A stretch of DNA of 5,583 nt from the NCBI GenBank assembly GCA_018659505.1, contig JABJMI010000726.1, positions 1 to 5,583 of the forward strand, given 5' to 3'. Below the pieces are notes generated by a model that had not been told where the DNA came from, made no database searches, and worked only from the letters and a program-made list of their open reading frames with translations. Shown here piece by piece: positions 1 to 5,583 of the stretch (positions within the stretch are counted from its first letter, which is position 1; each line of letters starts with the position of its first letter). The DNA is from Planctomicrobium sp. GTDB taxonomy: Bacteria > Planctomycetota > Planctomycetia > Planctomycetales > Planctomycetaceae. The translations under genes were made by a program, and so were the position numbers.

Positions 1-1237
1 CCATTCGCTGCACGTTGATGTATCCACCATAGATGGCTGGATAATTCGACTTTTCGGTCGTTCCACTGAGTAATGGTAGAATTGAATGAAAGTCGACATG
101 CTCAGGCTTTTCAACTTGAGCAAGTTCCAGGGTTGTGGGCATGACATCTTGAAGGTAAATCGAGGCTTTGATCTTCTCGCCTTGTCCAACTCCGGGACCA
201 ACAACCATGAATGGAACACGGACGCTGTGATCGTACATATTCTGTTTGCCGAGCAATCCATGATGCCCGACTGCTAGTCCATGATCAGCTGTGAAGAAAA
301 TCCATGTATTGTTCCGCTTGCCAGACTTCTCTAAGCCTTCAAGGATTCGTCCGATCTGGTGATCCATATGAGTGATGATCGCGTAATATTCTTGTCGATT
401 CACACGTACCGAGTATTCCGTCCGGGGGAACGGAGCGAGTTTTTCATCCCGTAAACTTTTGCCAGCTCCCATGCCCTCACGATAAGGGTAAAGCGGCATG
501 AAGCTGGTTGGGACATTGACCTCTTCTTGGGGGTACATGTCGACATACTTTTGTGGCGCCTGCCGTGGATCATGTGGTGCATTGAAAGCAATGTACATGA
601 AGAATGGAGCGTCGTTCTCTTTTGCGTCATCTAAGAAAGACAATGCGTCGTTCGCGACGACTTCGCTCCAATGAGTGCCACCTTCCCAGAAACCGCCAAA
701 TTTTTTATCGAACGGGCTCCATTTATCGGGTTCACCTTCGACTGGGCGGTTGTACCCGTCAGGAGTTTGCTTCGGCATTCCACCTCGAATGTGGTCTGCG
801 ACATTAAACGTCTGATCGGCATTATGTTTGACGTGCCATTTTCCGGTCATGTATGTTTTGTAACCGGCTGATTTCATTTGCTCTGACCAGAAGCGGTCAG
901 CTTCGACTTCCGCTTTTAAGTTCTCGCTGACAGCTTTAGCATGCCAGATGTACCGACCTGTATTGAGCATTGTTCGCGATGCGACACAGATGGCACCATT
1001 CCAGCCACCCATGTTGTAGCAATGAGTGAAAGTTGTTCCCTCAGCGACGAGACGATCCAGGTTCGGCGTTTGGACTTCTTTGTTGCCTAAGGCATGAATC
1101 GTGTCGAAACATTGATCGTCAGCAAAGACAAAAAGAATGTTCGGTTTGTCAGCCGCTTGGAGGTCTGCTGGTTGAATGGCTAAATGAACCAGATTGAAAA
1201 CACAGCTGAGTAGGAATACGCGATGGAGAAGATTCAA
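1..1237 (-). CDS. Secreted formylglycine-dependent sulfatase, C-terminus cut by the window edge
   Basis: A sulfatase (alkaline phosphatase superfamily, sulfatase family) that should hydrolyse sulfate esters, probably on a polysaccharide, outside the cytoplasm. 412 codons are visible with no stop. Residues 1-29 form a signal peptide (hydrophobic 8-20, likely cleavage near LQAAD). Active-site residues are intact: metal ligands D40-D41 in FADDQ, the modification motif C84-V-A-S-R88 followed by TMLNTGR, GKWH (K133, H135), APHD (H222), TADHG (D318, H319) and GK (K331). The motif is Cys-x-Ala-Ser-Arg rather than the commoner Cys-x-Pro-Ser-Arg; formylglycine-generating enzyme is known to accept either. 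The start is TTG at 1237, because the frame is open upstream only to a TAA and contains no ATG or GTG there, and the signal peptide begins exactly at this codon. The ribosome site is weak (GAG about 6 bases upstream). Family members are often 450-500 residues, so some tens of residues are missing. Substrate cannot be read from sequence. Confidence 0.93.
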   Translation of the reverse strand, partial: MNLLHRVFLLSCVFNLVHLAIQPADLQAADKPNILFVFADDQCFDTIHALGNKEVQTPNLDRLVAEGTTFTHCYNMGGWNGAICVASRTMLNTGRYIWHAKAVSENLKAEVEADRFWSEQMKSAGYKTYMTGKWHVKHNADQTFNVADHIRGGMPKQTPDGYNRPVEGEPDKWSPFDKKFGGFWEGGTHWSEVVANDALSFLDDAKENDAPFFMYIAFNAPHDPRQAPQKYVDMYPQEEVNVPTSFMPLYPYREGMGAGKSLRDEKLAPFPRTEYSVRVNRQEYYAIITHMDHQIGRILEGLEKSGKRNNTWIFFTADHGLAVGHHGLLGKQNMYDHSVRVPFMVVGPGVGQGEKIKASIYLQDVMPTTLELAQVEKPEHVDFHSILPLLSGTTEKSNYPAIYGGYINVQRM

Positions 1238-1365
1238 TGTAAACTCTAAATTTGAATAATGATATGAATAAAGATGGTGCTGAGAATTTTAACTTGAATG
1301 AACACATCATTTGAAGTCCAAATCAAGCGGATATTCAGGAAGGGGCAACTTCATCATATGTTGTG

Positions 1366-2034
1366 TTACTCAGGAAGTTCGACAATATGGATGTCTTTGT
1401 AAGAGATGATCGCCTTCATTCCTCCGTGGATTTGTAGTGCAATCACACCTGTTTCAGCGATCTCTGGATCTTTCTCGATGTAGTTAACTGTTTGGATTCC
1501 GTTTCGCCAGAGTTGAATGTGATTTCCTTTTGCTCGAATTCGATAGGTCTCCCAGCCATCTGCCGGTGATGCTGCTTGGACTTTTTCAAGTGCTTCATCG
1601 TCTACAGAGACCAAGGTGACCCGTCGCCGGCTTTCATCGTAGAGATTTCCGTCGACGTTCTGACCGATGTCTGCTTGGAAGCCACTCACTTCATGATGAT
1701 TTGGGATTCGTTCTGTGCGAAACTGAACTCCAGCGTTCACTTTCTCGGTGCCTACAATTTTAAACTTCAGGCTGAGGTCGAAGTTCTTGTAGCGTTTTTT
1801 TGTTGTCAAGAACTCATTACGTGGAGCGACTTTTTCAAGTGAACCAGCAGTGATCATTCCATTTTCAATTCGCCATGTCTTAGTTGTATCACCTTCCCAG
1901 CCGGTGAAGCTTTTGCCATCGAACAGAGATTGAGGCTTGCCTTTTTCAGCGGCGAATAGTGATTGAACTTGTAACTGAGAAATGACTAGACAGGCGAGAA
2001 GAACTCTCGAACAGATTCCGGGAAACGACTTCAT
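1366..2034 (-). CDS. Secreted DUF1080 / 3-keto-disaccharide hydrolase-like protein
   Basis: A 222-residue exported protein made almost entirely of one DUF1080 domain (Pfam 3-keto-disaccharide hydrolase, a concanavalin-like beta-sandwich). Some members hydrolyse 3-keto-glycosides; many planctomycete copies are uncharacterised. Residues 1-29 are a signal peptide (MKSFPG, then hydrophobic VLLACLVISQ, cleavage near SLFAA). The domain starts with the typical SLFDGKSFTGWEGD (37-49), followed by WRIENGMITAG (54-64), FDLSLKFKI (85-93), AGVQFRTERI (101-110), GFQADIG (118-124), WETYRIRAKGNHIQLWRNG (161-179) and GVIALQIHGG (196-205), and ends in a strand YKDIHIVELPE. I chose ATG at 2034 because the signal peptide begins there and AAGAGA lies 8 bases upstream. 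The in-frame ATG at 2070 would add 12 residues before the signal peptide and overlap the upstream stop by 8 bases. Either way it is tightly linked to the upstream membrane gene, and a sulfatase follows 128 bp downstream. Confidence 0.92.
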   Translation of the reverse strand: MKSFPGICSRVLLACLVISQLQVQSLFAAEKGKPQSLFDGKSFTGWEGDTTKTWRIENGMITAGSLEKVAPRNEFLTTKKRYKNFDLSLKFKIVGTEKVNAGVQFRTERIPNHHEVSGFQADIGQNVDGNLYDESRRRVTLVSVDDEALEKVQAASPADGWETYRIRAKGNHIQLWRNGIQTVNYIEKDPEIAETGVIALQIHGGMKAIISYKDIHIVELPE

Positions 2035-2042
2035 AACTTTGA

Positions 2043-2048
2043 TCTCTT
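2043..2048 (-). promoter_or_regulatory. Probable ribosome binding site of the DUF1080 gene
   Basis: AAGAGA on the minus strand, 8 bases before the ATG at 2034. It lies inside the reading frame that would start at the ATG at 2070, and it supports the shorter start, where the signal peptide begins. Before the ATG at 2070 there is only purine-rich coding sequence of the preceding gene. Confidence 0.5.
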
Positions 2049-2062
2049 GATTCGTGAAATTG

Positions 2063-2986
2063 TTAAGCATCTGCTCGTCGCCTCATGAAGAAGACGATAT
2101 TCCCAGCTATGATTAAGCCAATCATCAACAGGTGAGCAACCAGTTGTGGTCCCATTCTTCGTTTGCCTTCCAGGTATTTCTTATCAACATCTTTGATCGA
2201 AATCTCTTCGCCTGGAGTGAGCGGTTTTCCGTTTTCGTCCCGTTTCAAAAGATACTTATTGACGACCAATGCCTCGTACTCTGCTGCTCCTTTGATCGCT
2301 CCGAGAAGACCTTTCAATTGTTCTGGAATGTAAGGGTAGAGCAGGGGAGCCTGAACTCCGGTACAGCCAGCGACCATTTTAATTTCTTTAGGGTATGGAG
2401 TCGCAGCGTATTGAACCCATTCTTTCGTGCCCGGGTATGAACCGCTGACATTGACAACCAAATCCATATCCTGAACACTCTCGACACCACGGCACATTGG
2501 AATTTGATCAATGTTGGTTCCTCCAGAGTCGGTCGTGTACAAGCCTCTTAAATCCGTCACGATAACTTTGATGACACCTTCGTAGCCAGATTTGTAGCCG
2601 AGGTTCACATAGTCTTCGCCATAAACCAACTCTGGAAAGTCCGCTTTGATGACGTTGGTGATTGAGTTCTCGATCATCTGAGGACCGACGGGGAGAAGCG
2701 TCAAAAAATACATTTTGACTTTCTTCTCACAGCAATGTCGAGTAAATGCCGTCGCCATAGGACCGAGTTCACCTTCCGTTGACGGATCGTAGTCCCATGC
2801 CATCAAGACTTTGTCCCCTTCTTTCAAATCTTCAATTTCCTTAAAGACCTGCTTGGAGAGTTGACTCGGAGTCTCTGGGAATTGAAGCCCAAACAATATC
2901 GGAACGGCGACGGAGATCGCCATCAACAGGAAGATCCATCGGCGATCCAGATTCTCAAGAAAATTCAACACAGCGTCTCTCTTCAA
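2063..2986 (-). CDS. Unrecognised two-anchor membrane protein with an exported alpha/beta-like domain
   Basis: I cannot assign a named family or function. The 307-residue frame has a basic N-terminus (KRD, DRR), a membrane helix at about 17-36 (WIFLLMAISVAVPILFGLQF), a soluble region 37-280 and a second helix at about 281-300 followed by MRRRADA. Positive charges flank both helices on the same side, so the soluble region should face the periplasm. That region alternates predicted strands and helices (VLMAWDYDP 60-68, VKMYFLTLLPVG 90-101, VIKVIVTDL 138-146, DMDLVVNVSG 173-182, IKMVAGCTG 202-210), like a Rossmann or flavodoxin-like fold, which is inference only. Other marks are HCC at 84-86, YPYIPEQLKGLLGAIKGAAEYEAL (217-240) and Cys165 and Cys208. 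Dense conserved-looking glycine/proline turns suggest a real, constrained family. The TTG at 2986 gives the longest frame; no ATG exists between it and the upstream in-frame TAA. GTG at 2971 or TTG at 2968 have a better ribosome site. It ends just before, or overlaps, the DUF1080 gene. Confidence 0.82.
   Translation of the reverse strand: MKRDAVLNFLENLDRRWIFLLMAISVAVPILFGLQFPETPSQLSKQVFKEIEDLKEGDKVLMAWDYDPSTEGELGPMATAFTRHCCEKKVKMYFLTLLPVGPQMIENSITNVIKADFPELVYGEDYVNLGYKSGYEGVIKVIVTDLRGLYTTDSGGTNIDQIPMCRGVESVQDMDLVVNVSGSYPGTKEWVQYAATPYPKEIKMVAGCTGVQAPLLYPYIPEQLKGLLGAIKGAAEYEALVVNKYLLKRDENGKPLTPGEEISIKDVDKKYLEGKRRMGPQLVAHLLMIGLIIAGNIVFFMRRRADA
2976..2983 (-). promoter_or_regulatory. Candidate ribosome binding site that bears on the membrane-protein start
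   Basis: AAGAGAGA on the minus strand lies inside the longest frame. Its GAGAG core is 5 bases before GTG at 2971 and 8 bases before TTG at 2968. The longest start, TTG at 2986, has only AT-rich sequence with no purine-rich site in front of it. This argues that translation may begin 5 or 6 codons later, giving a protein starting near LNFLENLDRRW. Confidence 0.4.
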
Positions 2987-3081
2987 TTTTATAACCGTTT
3001 GTCGCTGGTTATGAGGAATATTTTATTGCGGGTTTTAATCATCCGAGGAATCGATGCTGCAGTGTGAGCCCCTCATCCTAA

Positions 3082-3138
3082 CCTTCTCCCCACAACTATA
3101 TTTTTGGCGAGAATGAATAACATCATGTGGGGAGAAGG
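3082..3138 (+). repeat. Perfect 13-bp inverted repeat, 31-base spacer, in the esterase-membrane protein gap
   Basis: The arms CCTTCTCCCCACA (3082-3094) and TGTGGGGAGAAGG (3126-3138) are exact reverse complements. The spacer is AT-rich (TATATTTTTGG..GAATGAATAA). The left arm is preceded by CCCCTCATCCTAA, and the whole string resembles the pyrimidine-rich palindromic intergenic repeats (REP-like) seen dispersed in many bacterial genomes; that resemblance is from memory and not tested. It lies 56 bp after the esterase stop on the minus strand and 96 bp before the longest start of the membrane-protein gene. Neither strand has a T-run right after the stem, so it is not a canonical intrinsic terminator, though the RNA could still form a stable stem and separate the two transcription units. 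Confidence 0.75.
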
Positions 3139-3193
3139 GACTTTGGTTCGCTTCGCTCTCTCAAATCCAGTCTGATCCCACTCCAGGCGACAA

Positions 3194-4513
3194 TCACTTC
3201 TTCTTCATTAAGTGCAGGTCGGCAAAATCAAGATACTGGTTCCAATCGAAATCTGTCACATCATGCTTACCTGATCGAACATGATACCCGATTCTGCCTG
3301 ATTTGATTGCTTGATCAACAGCGGGGTGTTCGGTAGGCGTTGCTTTTCCACCCATTCCGTTCGTTCCTAGAAAACGATAAACCGGGTCTGCCATTTTCGC
3401 AGCGAGGAATTCTCCCTTGGGATCTGCCCAGGTATCTTCAACAGCACTGGCAATATAAACAGGGCGCGGTGCGATGGCAGCGACGAGTAAATGTTGATCG
3501 ACTGGCAACGCATCTTCATTGTGATTGTACTTCACGAAATTGTCACAGAACCAATGCGGAAATGAAGTGTTGATGCGTGTGACTGATTCCCCGATGCGAC
3601 GTCGGTTGAGTGCAGCTCCTCCACAGCCTGAATCGTTCGAGATCGTGATCGCGAAGCGTGGATCATTGGCTCCTGCCCAGAGTGAAGTTTTCCCCAAACG
3701 GGAGTGTCCCATCACGGCGACACGTTTAGCGTCGATGGCATCATTAATCTCCAGGTAATCGAGACCACGACTTAGTCCCCAAGCCCAGGCAGCGATACTA
3801 CCCCATTGATCTGGACGAAGTTTTTCCTGATCTTTCTCATAAAAGTGCTGATGCACTCCATTCTTGAAGCCATCATCGAAATCGGGATCAATGTCACCGT
3901 AGTAGATCGTGCAGAGTGCATACCCGCGATTGACGATCATCTCGGCCGGCCAGCGTGATGAAGCTGTCCCGCGTGTTTTCTCAGTCGCTTTATTGTTCTC
4001 GTATCCGCGATCACTCCGATTTCTCATCCAGTTTTCATTGAGGCTGATTCCCGGATCATCGCTGATGGAATGATTTCCTCCGAAGTTCAATGTGAGGAAT
4101 GCCGGCACATTCTTCTTTCCTTTTGGACGATAGATCAGCATTCGCATAACGGTTGGGGACTCAGTAACCGCGAGTGTGATGTCGATCTCCTCGCGTACCG
4201 CTTTTCCATTCAGAGCATTTTCATCTTTACTAATGAACTCAAACTCAACAAATTCTGGAGCCGCAGGTGATTGACCGTACATCTCCCGAGCGAAGACCTC
4301 CATGATTTCGGGTTGTCGTTTGTTCTTCCAGTCTTCTGCGGTTTCAACCTTCGATCCATCGAGGAATGTGAACGGGTCTGGAAAAGTATCGAATGGAATT
4401 TTCGATTCATCGTAATTAGAGGGTGGGACTTGAGCTTGAAGAATCGAATTCTTCGCAGAACAGACAACGAAACAAGTTAATACCAACGCAAAGTGCGGAA
4501 TTTTGTTTATCAT
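3194..4513 (-). CDS. Exported CE15-like glucuronoyl esterase (alpha/beta hydrolase)
   Basis: A 439-residue alpha/beta hydrolase resembling carbohydrate esterase family 15, enzymes that cleave the ester between 4-O-methyl-glucuronic acid of glucuronoxylan and lignin alcohols; some bacterial members probably act on other uronate esters. Residues 1-27 are a signal peptide (hydrophobic 8-18, cleavage near LQA-QVPP). Seen in order: LTLNFGGNHS (140-149), YALCTIYYGDIDPD (198-211), WGSIAAWAWGLSRGLDYL (237-254), nucleophile motif GHSRLGK (S271, R272, K275), NDSGCGG (D294, 23 residues after the serine), RRRIGES (E309), PHWFC (C323), APRPVYIASAVEDTWADP (D360, W362) and SGKHDVTDFDW (H417). S271-H417 with D294 and/or D360 form the likely triad. 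The fungal GCSR cysteine is replaced by His270. The start is ATG at 4513, with TAGG 6 bases upstream and the signal peptide directly after. It may be annotated elsewhere as acetylxylan esterase. It is divergent from the BatA-like gene; the membrane-protein gene follows after 207 bp. Confidence 0.88.
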   Translation of the reverse strand: MINKIPHFALVLTCFVVCSAKNSILQAQVPPSNYDESKIPFDTFPDPFTFLDGSKVETAEDWKNKRQPEIMEVFAREMYGQSPAAPEFVEFEFISKDENALNGKAVREEIDITLAVTESPTVMRMLIYRPKGKKNVPAFLTLNFGGNHSISDDPGISLNENWMRNRSDRGYENNKATEKTRGTASSRWPAEMIVNRGYALCTIYYGDIDPDFDDGFKNGVHQHFYEKDQEKLRPDQWGSIAAWAWGLSRGLDYLEINDAIDAKRVAVMGHSRLGKTSLWAGANDPRFAITISNDSGCGGAALNRRRIGESVTRINTSFPHWFCDNFVKYNHNEDALPVDQHLLVAAIAPRPVYIASAVEDTWADPKGEFLAAKMADPVYRFLGTNGMGGKATPTEHPAVDQAIKSGRIGYHVRSGKHDVTDFDWNQYLDFADLHLMKKK

Positions 4514-4686
4514 CTTCTACCTAATCATTCATAACGAGTAGTCAGCTCAAGCAAATCTCACTGATGCCGACCAAATTCGATGAGGGTGAACTTAGACGCA
4601 TTCACCAAATCTTGATGACTCCGCTTCGCTTTTTCTAGTCGCAGAGTACAATTCGTAACAGCATAATGCAGAAGTTCGGGAAATCG

Positions 4687-4715
4687 GAGAAGTCTTTGCG
4701 ATACACAAGACTCTC
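4687..4715 (+). repeat. Small hairpin in the divergent intergenic region
   Basis: GAG-A-AGTCTT (4687-4696) can pair with AAGACT-CTC (4707-4715) around a 10-base loop, giving nine base pairs with one bulged A. It sits in the 259-bp gap between the divergent esterase and BatA-like genes, 57 bp before the plus-strand ATG. There is no following T-run, so it is not a terminator. It could be an operator or lie in the 5' leader of the plus-strand gene, or be chance. I saw no convincing promoter hexamer pair in the gap on either strand. Confidence 0.35.
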
Positions 4716-4772
4716 AACGGAAACTATTCTACACTACTTTATTTACATTAACGGATTGCAACGAAAGCGGAT

Positions 4773-5583
4773 ATGTCTGCGTGGATTCTTCAGCATTTTC
4801 TGAATCCTACATTTTTCTGGACCGGAATGTTATTGGTCGCTGCGCCGATCATCATTCATCTCATTCATCGTATGCGGTATCGCAAAGTCCGCTTCGCAGC
4901 GATGGAATTCCTCTTCGCCAGTCAAAAACAGAATCGTAGCCGTGTTCTCATTGAACAGTTGCTGCTACTGCTCTTGAGAATTCTGATCGTGCTGTTGGTT
5001 GTGGCATTGATCGCCAGGTTGATTATTGATCCGAACCAGCTTTCACTGTTCCAGGGAGCGAAGTCGCATCATGTTGTGATTCTTGATGACACGGTCTCAA
5101 TGCAGGATCGAAGTTCTGATGGAACTCTTTTCGATGAGGCGAAAGATGTCGTTCGTCGCATCGTTGCGGAAGGTGCCAAAACTCCCGGTTCGCAGATATT
5201 TACACTCTCATTGATGTCGGCTCCTGAAAAAACACTTTCAGGGTTGAGTGAAACTGATATCAATGACGAATTACTTATCGAGTTAACAGAGCGGCTGGAA
5301 GTTCTGTCAGCCACGTTTCAGGCTGCCGATCCGGCAACTGCTTTGGAAGTTGCACAGGAACGACTCGCTGAGGATAGGTCTGCTGTTCGGCATGTGCATG
5401 TCATTTCTGACTTCAGAGCTTCAAATTGGCTCGACAACAAAGCTGCGACGTCACTTTTACAATCTCTCAACAAGGCAGGCATTAAGCTGAATCTCGTGAA
5501 GTGTGCCTCCGAGGAACACGAGAATTTAGGAGTGACAAAACTGGGTGGGCAAGTAGAAGTAGCAGCAGCGGGTGTTCCCGTGA
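4773..5583 (+). CDS. BatA-like membrane protein with von Willebrand A domain, C-terminus cut by the window edge
   Basis: 270 codons are visible with no stop. The N-terminus is the BatA double-transmembrane domain (aerotolerance regulator N-terminal): LQHFLNPTFFWTGMLLVAAPIIIHLIHR (6-33), then the cytoplasmic-type basic loop RMRYRKVRFAAMEFLFASQ and a second helix at about 62-85 (QLLLLLLRILIVLLVVALIARLII). A von Willebrand A domain follows from about 99: VVILDDTVSMQDR carries a metal-site motif D105-x-T107-x-S109, where DxSxS is usual, and HVHVISDF (D213) is the later acidic strand end. Such proteins are common in planctomycetes, often next to MoxR-type ATPase and DUF58 genes, and are thought to act with them in envelope or stress functions; the exact job is unknown. 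The start is ATG at 4773, with a weak AAGCGG site just upstream, and the BatA domain begins within ten residues. Family members are often 600 residues or more, so over half may lie outside the window. It is unlikely to share a function with the carbohydrate genes. Confidence 0.9.
   Translation, partial: MSAWILQHFLNPTFFWTGMLLVAAPIIIHLIHRMRYRKVRFAAMEFLFASQKQNRSRVLIEQLLLLLLRILIVLLVVALIARLIIDPNQLSLFQGAKSHHVVILDDTVSMQDRSSDGTLFDEAKDVVRRIVAEGAKTPGSQIFTLSLMSAPEKTLSGLSETDINDELLIELTERLEVLSATFQAADPATALEVAQERLAEDRSAVRHVHVISDFRASNWLDNKAATSLLQSLNKAGIKLNLVKCASEEHENLGVTKLGGQVEVAAAGVPV

Noticed and set aside
86..871. Several short frames of 63-76 codons on both strands
   Set aside because: They overlap the sulfatase frame, whose catalytic motifs are complete and uninterrupted, and show no protein-like features of their own.
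1292..1317. Imperfect hairpin on the minus strand between the DUF1080 stop and the sulfatase start
   Set aside because: Two short stems (4 and 5 bp) separated by an internal loop and no following T-run; too weak to call a terminator.
1576..1842. Plus-strand open frame of 88 codons
   Set aside because: It lies wholly within the DUF1080 gene on the opposite strand, has no recognisable domain, and the minus-strand protein clearly matches a family.
2034..2070. ATG at 2070 as the DUF1080 start
   Set aside because: It would put a 12-residue polar extension ahead of a complete signal peptide; the ATG at 2034 has its own ribosome site. Not excluded, because an 8-bp stop/start overlap is also plausible.
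2132..2440. Plus-strand open frame of 102 codons antisense to the membrane-protein gene
   Set aside because: Aromatic-rich composition typical of an antisense shadow, with no ribosome site and no known domain.
4514..4772. Promoters for the divergent esterase and BatA-like genes
   Set aside because: AT-rich stretches such as TATTCT and TTTATT near 4725-4745 exist, but no hexamer pair with acceptable spacing was found on either strand.

Overview
The window looks like a stretch of a planctomycete chromosome, probably an aquatic Planctomycetaceae-type organism of moderate GC. This is an inference from gene content. A formylglycine sulfatase, a DUF1080 (3-keto-disaccharide hydrolase) protein, a CE15-type esterase and a BatA/von Willebrand membrane protein side by side are typical of that phylum. 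No rRNA, tRNA, CRISPR array, transposase or prophage gene was seen.

Layout. Four genes lie on the minus strand and one on the plus strand. Reading the minus strand in transcription order: an exported CE15-like glucuronoyl esterase (4513 to 3194); a 207-bp gap carrying a long-armed inverted repeat; an unrecognised protein with two membrane anchors and an exported alpha/beta-like domain (2986 to 2063); a secreted DUF1080 protein (start at 2034, or at 2070 overlapping the previous stop, to 1366); a 128-bp gap; and a secreted sulfatase (1237 to 1) that runs off the left edge without a stop. On the plus strand, divergent from the esterase, a BatA-like protein starts at 4773 and runs off the right edge. 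The 259-bp divergent gap (4514-4772) should hold promoters for both directions, but I could not identify convincing -35/-10 pairs. It contains one small hairpin.

How the genes may work together. The esterase, DUF1080 protein and sulfatase are all predicted to be exported, and all act on carbohydrate or sulfate-ester type substrates. Together they fit breakdown of plant- or algal-type acidic or sulfated polysaccharide outside the cytoplasm. The unknown two-anchor membrane protein is probably translationally coupled to the DUF1080 gene and is the least explained element here. The BatA-like gene belongs to a separate functional unit; in planctomycetes such genes usually sit with MoxR and DUF58 genes, none of which is visible here.

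Nothing in the window proves a new system. The best candidates for follow-up are the unknown membrane protein, the two candidate catalytic acids in the esterase, and the inverted repeat at 3082-3138.
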